A stretch of 64,000 nt of DNA from Bradyrhizobium viridifuturi (lineage in GTDB: Bacteria; Pseudomonadota; Alphaproteobacteria; Rhizobiales; Xanthobacteraceae). The stretch covers positions 124,001 to 188,000 of the forward strand of contig NZ_LGTB01000010.1 in NCBI RefSeq assembly GCF_001238275.1. Reading direction: 5' to 3'. Below, piece by piece: positions 54,506 through 64,000 of the stretch. Within the stretch, counting starts at the first letter, position 1; every line of letters begins with the position of its first letter. Below the pieces are notes generated by a model. That model ran no database searches. It was not told the DNA's origin and saw nothing but the letters and a program-made list of their open reading frames with translations. The position numbers and the translations under genes are program-made.

Positions 54506-55325
54506 TGGAATTGCCTCAAACGTTGGACGTGACGGGGTGAGGAAGGCAGCACGAAGCGTTCGCGCGGGCGCCCATCCAGTGGGTTACAGCGCGGCTCATG
54601 CGAGCTGCCGGCAGATTTGAACTAGGGGAAGGGTGGCCGATCAGTATCCGTGATACGCGCCGGCACACGTTCGCTGCGTCAACAACACACCGTTCGACAC
54701 GATGTCAGCGGCGCGGCGCGACTTCGAGATCGGTCAAACGGGCCATTGCAAGTCATCCGCATTCCCCTCGCAGGCAGCATCGGCGAACGATCAATAGTCT
54801 CAGAGAAAGCAGAGACGAGCGAGTCCAAGGCAATCTCTTTTTCAGCCAGTCCGGGAAAGCGGTATTCTTTTGTTGATGCAAAATGCATCGTTTGATGCTG
54901 AGCGGTCGATTTTCTTCGGATTGAACGTGCCGCTAAGCACCGAGCGACGCTTATAACGCGCTGGTATTGCGTCTAGCCCGAGCCTTGCTGCTCCATTCGG
55001 TAAGGCGAGCATGCATGCGCGAAGAGAGGCGGAGCTGACTATCGGACCAATGTGGGTTTTGGCGCCTCCAGGAGGTGTCGGCACATTCTTCCAGCGATTG
55101 GTAATTGCCCGATGAAGCCAAAAGCATTTCTCTGTCGAAGCCAATATCAATTACCGCATGATAGGCCGGAGTGGCCGTCCGGTTAGAGATGCGAGCAATA
55201 ATCGGGATAGCTTTTTTTGTTTTTGGGTTTCTGCGTGGCAACCGAAGCCACGGTATCAAAAGCGATATGGCAATATGTGTTTTTGTACCTTAAGCTGGAT
55301 CTGCAATGCTCAGGAGGTTGCCAGC
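54506..55325. other. Divergent intergenic region between sfnG and the phosphatase gene
   Basis: About 820 bases without a supported gene; it must contain both promoters. The part from 54840 onward is AT-richer. No operator palindrome could be assigned. Confidence 0.4.
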
Positions 55326-56117
55326 ATGGATGGTGCAGACTCGATGTCTGATTTGGTCGATTTCGCGTTCGAGATCGCTGGCAGCGCAGGTTCTCACGCC
55401 ACCGAATGGTTTCGACGGCCGATAGACATCAACACGAAGGATGACGAGAGCCCCGTTACGGAGGCAGATCGGCGTGTCGAGGAAGCCATCAGAAAGGCGA
55501 TTTCCGCTCGATTTCCAGAGCATGCGATTTTCGGTGAAGAATACGGGATCGAGGGTGATCTCGATTCGCCTACGTGGGTGGTCGATCCCATAGATGGCAC
55601 GCGCAGCTTCATTTCCGGGTCTCCGCTTTGGGGAACGCTGGTCGCGCTCGCTATCCAAGGGCGTTCACAGATTGGCGTCGTCGAGATGCCCGCATTGCGG
55701 GAACGCTGGACGGGCGCAACCGGCCTGGGTAGCTGGTTTGTCAACTCGAGCGGCCTTCGCACAAAATGCCAAGTTCGCGACTGCCGACGCCTCGCCGACG
55801 CGAACTTCTACGCCACGTCGCCCCTCTATTTTGCAGAATCAGAACGCGATCAAATCCTGGGCATCAGCCAAACTGCCCGGATGTGTCGCTTCGGCGGCGA
55901 TTGCTATAATTATGGATTGCTTGCATCGGGACACATCGACCTCGTCATCGAGACGCGGATGGAGCCTTACGATTTCATGGCGCTGGTGCCGGTGATCGAA
56001 GAAGCCGGCGGCATTGTCACCGACTGGGAGGGCAAGCCGCTCACGATCACCTCCGGCAAGCGGGTCATCGCTGCAAGCACGGCAGAACTTCACGCCGAAG
56101 TTCTGCCCTTGCTCTAG
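55326..56117 (+). CDS. Inositol-monophosphatase-family phosphatase (HisN-like)
   Basis: 263 aa. ATG 55326 is fixed by a perfect AGGAGG at 55312-55317. Li+-sensitive Mg2+ phosphatase motifs are complete: FGEEYG, WVVDPIDGTRSFISG (DPIDGT) and the second metal-site segment ETRMEPYDFMALVPVIEEAGG. The overall pattern (SPVTEADRRVEEAIRKAISARFP; GSPLWGTLVALA) resembles HisN-type histidinol-phosphate phosphatases more than SuhB. Without his genes nearby the true substrate could be another sugar or amino-alcohol phosphate. A decayed DeoR-type regulator follows downstream. Confidence 0.82.
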   Translation: MDGADSMSDLVDFAFEIAGSAGSHATEWFRRPIDINTKDDESPVTEADRRVEEAIRKAISARFPEHAIFGEEYGIEGDLDSPTWVVDPIDGTRSFISGSPLWGTLVALAIQGRSQIGVVEMPALRERWTGATGLGSWFVNSSGLRTKCQVRDCRRLADANFYATSPLYFAESERDQILGISQTARMCRFGGDCYNYGLLASGHIDLVIETRMEPYDFMALVPVIEEAGGIVTDWEGKPLTITSGKRVIAASTAELHAEVLPLL

Positions 56118-56268
56118 AAACGATAGAAGCGCGGCTGAGTCGGTCAGTTACGTGGAAGGATGGGCGCCAGCATCATGTCGGTTGGACGCATCGAGCCTAT
56201 TGTCGTGTCGCGCTATGGCCCGAAGCCGACGATAGAAACTGCTAAGATACTGGGGAGCATCTATGTGA

Positions 56269-56937
56269 CAAGAGGAACGACGGCGTCACATTCGATCGAT
56301 GTTGGCAACGTTCGGCACGCTAAGCGTTGATCGGCTGACGGAAGATTTTGGAGTGTCGCTCGAAACGATACGCCGCGATCTCATGGAAACGAAAGAAAGC
56401 GGAGAACTCCGCCGGGTCCGCGGCGGAGTCGTTCCGGTTGCCAAGGACAAGGAGGCTCCCTGCCAATTGCGCACTGCCGTACGTAGTCGCGAGAAAAGAG
56501 CGATTGCCAGGGCAGCGGCAGCAATGGTCGAGGCCGGTCAGACGATCCTTTCGACGCGGGAAGCACGACAACTACCCTGGCCCAACGCTCAGCTCAGATG
56601 GAAGGGCTTATTGTCGTCACCAACTCTCTGAATGCCGCCAAGTGCTTGACTTCCGCGGGCGATTGCACGCAGCGCGGAAACAGGGGTTGATCCTGGGTGG
56701 GACAGACGATCCGCCCGCAACGCTCGGGGCGAATACCGTCAATGAGATAGCTCGCTACCGAGCGGATTTCGCGATGGTCCCTCCGTTCGGTTTTCGATGC
56801 GACCGCTGGTGCGATGAGCTACATCCCGACGAAATAGAGACAGCGTGAGCGACGTTTGATCATGCGCGCAAGCGCATTATTCTCGCCGACTATTCCAAAG
56901 TGGGTGTCGTTAGCCGGGTTCATATTGCGCGCTGGTA
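56269..56937 (+). pseudogene. DeoR-family transcriptional regulator, decayed
   Basis: The N-terminal helix-turn-helix is readable: EERRRHIRSMLATFGTLSVDRL, then FGVSLETIRRDLMETKESGELRRVRGGV, followed by REKRAIARAAAAMVEAGQTI. After about 56570 at least two frameshifts and stops break the effector domain (pieces LILGGTDDPPATLGAN, ANTVNEIARYRADFAM, and at the end ARKRIILADYSKVGVVSRV). DeoR regulators usually control sugar-phosphate genes, so it may once have regulated the phosphatase gene just upstream. Confidence 0.7.
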
Positions 56938-57079
56938 GACGCAGACTGCGTGATCGTCGACGTCAGGGCCCGTCAGAACGCCATGTTTCCGCAACTGTGC
57001 TCAGTCAATTCGAACGTAGTTGTCGCTTGGGGACTGCGGCGCATCGAGAGGCACGTGCGGCATTTTCTCCATCCCCCAC

Positions 57080-57470
57080 ATAACTAGATTCCAAATTTGT
57101 AAAAACTAAGCGACCGCTTGCGGCTCGCGCCATCGTGCCGCCATCGAATTGCTCAGAAGTGAGCGGAGCGCGTGTCCGATGCTGCCTGCGATACAGCCGC
57201 GCATCCGGATCGCTCGTGGACACGTGCGCGCGGTTGCTGCGCGATTGTCCGCGGAAGTCGCTGCCGCCCTCGTCATCGCCGTCCTTCTTGAAACTCTTGC
57301 CCGGCCCAAGCCTAGATCAACGTGCGATCCACACTGAAATGTTCGCCGACAACCAGCCCCGGTCAGTGGCGATCTCCACCACTTTGTTGAACAGCGCGAT
57401 CACCGCATCGTGTTCGATCAGTCGCTCGCAGTTCTTGCAACCGTGGCCGGCGCCGTTTGCTGAGCCAGCA
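57080..57470 (-). pseudogene. IS5-family transposase fragment
   Basis: On the minus strand, shifted frames give ALFNKVVEIATDRG, then VGEHFSVDRTLI, KSFKKDG and DFRGQSRN, and STSDPDARLYRR. This is the segment of IS5-type transposases normally reading HFSVDGTLI...KSFRPKDG...DFHGE.RSNDTHASTTDPDARLYRK. Frameshifts and missing ends show it is a remnant. It lies directly downstream of the gibberellin operon and may mark its insertion boundary. Confidence 0.6.
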
Positions 57471-57500
57471 CGAGGTCCAGATGGCCGTCCTTACGCCGGC

Positions 57501-60055
<2,555 letters not shown>

Positions 60056-60321
60056 GCGGGATGCTCCTTCTGCAGACGGATGGGCAGACGTCGATCATGT
60101 CGCCGCAAGCTGTCGTATGGGCAGTGCCGGACGACCGCCCTGCTCTGGCGCGCCGACCGCCCCGATGCTGGCGCGGGCCCGCCGCATAGGCTTGCGCACA
60201 GCGCGCAGCGGCAACCTCTGCGATCGGCGCCGGGCACTTCGCACATTAGTGCAGCATGCACGCACCGCGGCCGCCGACCGATCGCAGCGGCAAAGGAGCG
60301 TCTCCAAGCGGACGGGCACGC

Positions 60322-61329
60322 TCATGCGCATGGCGCGTGCTTGAACAGATACGCGTTGGCCCGCTGCAGGATGTGCGCCAACCGTTCTGCGCGCGGCCCC
60401 AGCGGCGCGATGGCTTCCCCCGCATCGCGCAACAGATCCAGCGCGAACTGGCGCGCCGCCTGCAGCCCCATGATCGACGCGCAGGTCGGCTTCTGCGCCG
60501 CCGCGTCCTTGCCGGCGGTCTTGCCCAGCGTCGCGGTATCTGCTGTCACGTCGAGAATGTCGTCGATCACCTGCAACGCCAGGCCGAAACAGACGCTGTA
60601 GCGATCGAGCGCACAGTACAGCGCAGCGTGCGCGGCATCGTCCGCGATGGCGCATATCGCGCCCATGCGAACGGATGCGCGCACTAGCGCTCCGCTCTTC
60701 ATCCGGTACATCGCCACGATCCTGTCCAGCTCCACGTGCTTTCCAACCAGCGACAGATCGATGGCCTGCCCGCCTGCGGCACCCTCTGCGGACACCGCCA
60801 GCGCCAGTTCGCGCACCAGCGCTATACGGTAGTCGCCTGGCGCATCCAGGCTCGCCAGGGTCAGAAAGGCGTGCGCCTGCAGCGCGTCGCCGACCAGGAT
60901 CGCAATAGCTTCGCCGTACTTGACGTGCACGGTCGGAAGGCCGCGGCGAAGCACATCGTCATCCATCGCAGGCAGATCGTCGTGGACCAGGGTACAAGCA
61001 TGCATCATCTCGATGGCAGCGCCGACGTCGTCGAGCATGTGCGCCGGCGTATCGGACAGTGCGCCGGCAGCCAAACAGAGCAAGGCACGGGTACGCTTCC
61101 CGCCATACAAGGTGGCGTAGCGCATCGCCGCCATCAGCTCGGTCTCACCGTCATGTTCGACGAAGAGAAGGCGCTCCAGCACCTTTTCGACCCGCTTTGC
61201 GCCCTCCTGCATCCAGATCTCGGGCAGCAGCCCGCCGGATGCGCCGCGCGCCTGTCCGCCCAATCCGCCGAGCGAAGAAGCACCGGTCCTGTCGTCCTGT
61301 GGCGTAGTATCGGCCTGCAAGTTGTTCAT
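60322..61329 (-). CDS. ggps2: Geranylgeranyl diphosphate synthase of the gibberellin operon
   Basis: 335 aa, trans-isoprenyl diphosphate synthase family. The first Asp-rich motif is DDLPAMDDD at 117-125, the second is VIDDILDVTAD, with GGKRTRALL and KTAGKDAAAQK also present. The ATG at 61329 is chosen; the longer frame to 61452 starts with unrelated Arg-rich sequence. It supplies C20 diphosphate to CPS. A 142-base gap separates it from cyp117 upstream, larger than the other spacings in the operon. Confidence 0.92.
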   Translation of the reverse strand: MNNLQADTTPQDDRTGASSLGGLGGQARGASGGLLPEIWMQEGAKRVEKVLERLLFVEHDGETELMAAMRYATLYGGKRTRALLCLAAGALSDTPAHMLDDVGAAIEMMHACTLVHDDLPAMDDDVLRRGLPTVHVKYGEAIAILVGDALQAHAFLTLASLDAPGDYRIALVRELALAVSAEGAAGGQAIDLSLVGKHVELDRIVAMYRMKSGALVRASVRMGAICAIADDAAHAALYCALDRYSVCFGLALQVIDDILDVTADTATLGKTAGKDAAAQKPTCASIMGLQAARQFALDLLRDAGEAIAPLGPRAERLAHILQRANAYLFKHAPCA

Positions 61330-61471
61330 ATGCTCGTACCTGACAGGAGGCCACCACGGCGAGCGGCGGGGCGCCGCGGTGTTGTCGGCGTCGCACCGTG
61401 AGCGCGCCGAGTGCAGCATTGCCGCGCATCGCCGGCGTCGCTGCCGCGCCACATGCGCATGCGATGCCAGC

Positions 61472-62815
61472 TCATGAGAATCCGATGCGGATAGTCATGG
61501 ACGGATGCGCGGTCGGGTAATAGCGCCGGCCTTTTTCGGCGTCGCTCAGCAACCGCGGCCGCACCCCGGCCTCGTGCATGGTCAGCGCCAAGGCGATGCA
61601 GAACTGCACCAGTTCCAGCCATGCCAGGTGGTAGCCCATACAGACGTGTGGACCGGTACCGAATTGAAGCATGTCCATCGACCCGATCGGCTCGGTGCGT
61701 TGCAGCCACCGCGCCAGCCGAAACTGATCAGGCGCCTCGTGCAGCAGCGCCGAGGTCGAGAAATGCAGCAGCGGGACGCACAGATCGGTGCCCGCGGGAA
61801 TGCGCCGTTGGCCGAGTTGCAAGTCACGCACTGCACGACGCACCAGGAGCGGCGTCGCCGGATGCACGCGCAGCGTCTCGCGGAACAGCGCCTCGGCAAC
61901 CGGACACTGCGCCAGATCCGCGTGCCGGGTCGGCACCGCGCCCACGCGTTGCGCCTCCTCGACCAGGGCGTCCCACAGCCCAGGCTGCCGAGCCAGCTCG
62001 ATCACCATCCAGGCCATCGTCGAGGCGGTGGTTTCGTGCCCACCAAGCAGCAGCAAGCGGATATTGGCGACCAGGACGTCATCGGAAAGCGCATCGTCGC
62101 TGCGATCGAAGGCGCTCACCATGTCGTTGATCAAGCCGGTGCGCGAGGCATGTTCACGCGCGGCGCGGACGAACTCGCGCAACCGCGCATCGATCCAGTC
62201 GCGGGCGGCGCGACCGCGCCGCAATGGCAGTCCGGGCAGGTCGACCGGGGGCGCGACGATCAGCTGCAGCAGTTGCCGGTACTTGCGACGCCATCCCGGC
62301 AGGTCCTGCGCGGGGATTCCCATGAGACTGAAGATGAGCTTGAGCATCAGATCGCCGGTTTCGCGCAGGATGGTTACGTCGCCGTGGTCGCGCCACCTCT
62401 GCACGCGCGCCCGGATGACGGGCGCGAACAGCTCGCCGATGCCGGCCTGGGTCAGCCCCTTGGGCAGAAGCGACACCTGGATCGCATCGCGCGCCTGCCG
62501 GTGCGCGATGCCGTCCTGGGCAACCAACGTTCCGCCAAACAATTCGGGCGCGATGTCTTCGATCAGCGCCGAGGACACGTCCTTGTGCCGGAGCAGTGCG
62601 AGAGCGTCCGGATCCAGACTGGTCATCAGATGTCCGGCAGGGCCGAAATCCAGCCAGAAGTGGCTGCCCAGAGTCCGTTCCGCGCGCCGCAGCAGGCACG
62701 GCAGGTCGCAGACGACGGCGGGAAGATGTCCGACCAAGGGGAAAGCACCCGGCACGACGGGGATGTCGTGCCGCAGCCGATGCCGACGGTTCAGCGGGTT
62801 GAGCAGCATGTCCAT
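61472..62815 (-). CDS. cyp117: Cytochrome P450 CYP117 (ent-kaurene oxidase)
   Basis: A 447-aa soluble bacterial P450. I-helix LLLGGHETTAS around residues 255-265, K-helix ExxR ETLR at 313-316, and heme-ligand Cys392 in FGTGPHVCMGY. By position in the rhizobial gibberellin operon it is CYP117, which oxidises ent-kaurene to ent-kaurenoic acid. ATG 62815 overlaps the SDR stop (ATGA), so the two are translationally coupled; the longer frame to 63052 is SDR antisense to reason and is rejected as a start. Confidence 0.92.
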   Translation of the reverse strand: MDMLLNPLNRRHRLRHDIPVVPGAFPLVGHLPAVVCDLPCLLRRAERTLGSHFWLDFGPAGHLMTSLDPDALALLRHKDVSSALIEDIAPELFGGTLVAQDGIAHRQARDAIQVSLLPKGLTQAGIGELFAPVIRARVQRWRDHGDVTILRETGDLMLKLIFSLMGIPAQDLPGWRRKYRQLLQLIVAPPVDLPGLPLRRGRAARDWIDARLREFVRAAREHASRTGLINDMVSAFDRSDDALSDDVLVANIRLLLLGGHETTASTMAWMVIELARQPGLWDALVEEAQRVGAVPTRHADLAQCPVAEALFRETLRVHPATPLLVRRAVRDLQLGQRRIPAGTDLCVPLLHFSTSALLHEAPDQFRLARWLQRTEPIGSMDMLQFGTGPHVCMGYHLAWLELVQFCIALALTMHEAGVRPRLLSDAEKGRRYYPTAHPSMTIRIGFS

Positions 62816-63660
62816 CAGCAGCCCCGCGACGCGTCCGCTTCGGCGGTCTTGCCGGAAGGACGCGCGGCGCGGCTGTTGCCACCATCGGCGTACGTCGGCA
62901 CATGCGCCATCATGCCGCCGTCGATGCACACGACCTGGCCAGTAATGAACGCAGCATCGTCGGAGAGCAGGAACGCCACCAGCGAGGCCACGTCTTCGGG
63001 GCGGCCGACGCGCGGCAGGAACTGGTGCCGGCGCAGATGCCATTGCGTGCACTCGTCCAGCTTGGCGAGCAGACGATCGGTCATGATGAGACCCGGCGCA
63101 ACCGCGTTGCAGCGGATCTGCGCATGACCGTACTGGGTGGCGAGCGAGGCGGACAGCATGTTCATCGCCGCCTTCGACGCGGCGTAGGACGTCTGTGCGG
63201 TGTCACCGCTGAGCCCCTGGCACGACGACATGTTAACGATCGCGCCACCACCGCGGGCGATCATCCGTGGGATGGCCTGCCGGCAGCAGAGCAACGTACC
63301 GCGCAGATTGGTCGCCATTGTCTGGTCCCAGACCGCCAGGTCCAGGTCGAGGATCGCGCGATCGCGCGGAGTCAGATGCATGGCGCTCGCGTTGTTCACC
63401 AGCAGGTCGACCCCACCGAAGTGCCGCTCCGCCGTTTCGAATAGCGCAGCCACCGCCTGCGCATCGGCGATGTCTGTGGCCGAGGCCAGCGCGCGGTCTG
63501 CCTCGGATGCAATTTGCGCGGTGCTGGCGATAGCCGCCGAGCCATCAATGTCGGCGACCACCACCCTGCCTCCCTCGCGCGCTATAGCGAGGGCGCATGC
63601 CTTGCCGATGCCGGCTCCGGCACCGGTCACCACGGCCACCTTGTCTTCAAACCGTCCCAT
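62815..63660 (-). CDS. sdr: Short-chain dehydrogenase of the gibberellin operon (SDR-GA)
   Basis: 281 aa, classical SDR. TGAGAGIG cofactor motif at 12-19, NNAS, the catalytic Ser region (NMSSCQG) and YAASK (Tyr/Lys). ATG 63660 is fixed by AGGAGGG five bases upstream. In the characterised rhizobial pathway this enzyme oxidises GA12-aldehyde to GA12. The start overlaps the ferredoxin 3' end by 14 bases. A C-terminal tail of about 30 residues (GGNSRAARPSGKTAEA) extends beyond the usual SDR length. Confidence 0.9.
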   Translation of the reverse strand: MGRFEDKVAVVTGAGAGIGKACALAIAREGGRVVVADIDGSAAIASTAQIASEADRALASATDIADAQAVAALFETAERHFGGVDLLVNNASAMHLTPRDRAILDLDLAVWDQTMATNLRGTLLCCRQAIPRMIARGGGAIVNMSSCQGLSGDTAQTSYAASKAAMNMLSASLATQYGHAQIRCNAVAPGLIMTDRLLAKLDECTQWHLRRHQFLPRVGRPEDVASLVAFLLSDDAAFITGQVVCIDGGMMAHVPTYADGGNSRAARPSGKTAEADASRGC

Positions 63661-63955
63661 CGTACCCTCCTGGGTGGCGTTGGTCTCTTGCGGCATGCCG
63701 CTCGGCCTCCAGTGTAGTAGGCGGAGGGCCGGCGCTTCCGCGCTCGTCATCGCCAGCGTCGCTTTCGATGACCCGAATGGCGGCGACTGGGCACTGGCTC
63801 GCCGCCAGCCTCACGGCAGCGTGCAGCGCCTGCGGGACCGTCGCCACGCAAACTTCGGCCACGCCGTCCGATTCGCGCTGGCGAAAGGTGCTCGGCAGCG
63901 TCAGCACGCACTGCCCGCTGGTTCCGCACAGATCCTGGTCGACCACGACGCGCAT
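63647..63955 (-). CDS. fd: P450-associated ferredoxin (Fd-GA)
   Basis: 102 aa. Iron-sulfur ligands appear as Cys10-x5-Cys16 (DLCGTSGQCVL) and Cys55 (SQCPVAAI), the three-cysteine [3Fe-4S]-type ferredoxin found next to bacterial P450s. It supplies electrons to the operon's P450s, CYP114 in particular. ATG 63955 follows GGGAG; one base separates it from the cyp114 stop. The C-terminal 30 residues are a non-conserved tail overlapping the SDR start. Confidence 0.9.
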   Translation of the reverse strand: MRVVVDQDLCGTSGQCVLTLPSTFRQRESDGVAEVCVATVPQALHAAVRLAASQCPVAAIRVIESDAGDDERGSAGPPPTTLEAERHAARDQRHPGGYDGTV

Positions 63956-63956
63956 C

Positions 63957-64000
63957 TCAGCTCCCTTGCGCATGCAGCCGAACCGGTAGCGCGCGGAACG
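63957..64000 (-). CDS. cyp114: CYP114 C-terminus (partial, runs off window)
   Basis: In the frame ending at TGA 63959-63957 the last residues read FRALPVRLHAQGS, a plausible P450 C-terminal strand (ALPVRL). Its position directly before the ferredoxin gene is where cyp114 (ent-kaurenoic acid oxidation toward GA12-aldehyde) lies in rhizobial gibberellin operons. Only 13 residues are visible, so identity rests mainly on gene order. Confidence 0.65.
   Translation of the reverse strand, partial: FRALPVRLHAQGS

Noticed and set aside
61505..63127. 540-codon plus-strand frame over the CYP117 gene
   Set aside because: Antisense shadow of a well-supported P450 and SDR; low-complexity His/Gln/Arg-rich translation.

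Overview
The window reads as part of a Bradyrhizobium-type symbiosis island. Evidence: NopP-type type III effector genes with a tts-box-like site; nodulation genes nodM, noeL, nolK and a nolG-like RND pump; the rhizobial gibberellin operon at the right end; and many decayed insertion sequences (IS110, IS66, IS5 types). No complete nif, fix or nodABC genes are present.

Layout. 1-9.8 kb: symbiosis-island patchwork with the 5' end of one nopP-like gene (running off the left edge), a decayed IS110 copy, a GH127 beta-L-arabinofuranosidase gene, a second IS110 copy nested in a broken IS66 element, and a complete nopP gene behind a tts box. 10-22 kb: nodM, a noeL (gmd)/nolK (fcl) pair for GDP-fucose in which noeL has a one-base frameshift, an MFS carrier, a relic of a NodX-like acyltransferase, a TauE/SafE permease, and an RND pump (nolG-like), also frameshifted. 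22.9-29.4 kb: a 6.4 kb element integrated in the 3' end of tRNA-Ile(CAU) and bounded by a 19-bp direct repeat. It carries a tyrosine integrase, two small proteins, a large inverted repeat, a serine resolvase with a likely res region, and a probable restriction-modification pair. 29.8-42.6 kb: a defence island with an RHH protein, a 1227-aa DSR-like SIR2 protein, an AbiE toxin-antitoxin pair, a 1734-aa nuclease-STAND NTPase (the best candidate for an undescribed system) and a DUF5623 protein. 43.8-44.6 kb: a TylF-like methyltransferase. 47.1-54.5 kb: a GC-rich operon joining an SfnG-type FMN monooxygenase and an acyl-CoA-dehydrogenase-like flavoprotein to a complete LIV-type ABC importer, which suggests uptake and desulfonation of an organosulfur compound. 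55.3-57.5 kb: a HisN/IMPase-type phosphatase followed by DeoR and IS5 relics. 57.5-64 kb, minus strand: the gibberellin operon from the 3' end of cyp114 through Fd, SDR, CYP117, GGPS, CPS and KS.

How the parts work together. NopP, Nod-factor decoration (NodM, NoeL, NolK), the NolG-like pump and gibberellin all bear on the legume host. The tRNA element and defence island are mobile-DNA cargo wedged between symbiosis modules. All functions are inferred from motifs and gene order read by eye; no database search was made. Several single-base frameshifts (noeL, nolG, integrase N-terminus, the gene at 4.9 kb) may be real decay or assembly errors.
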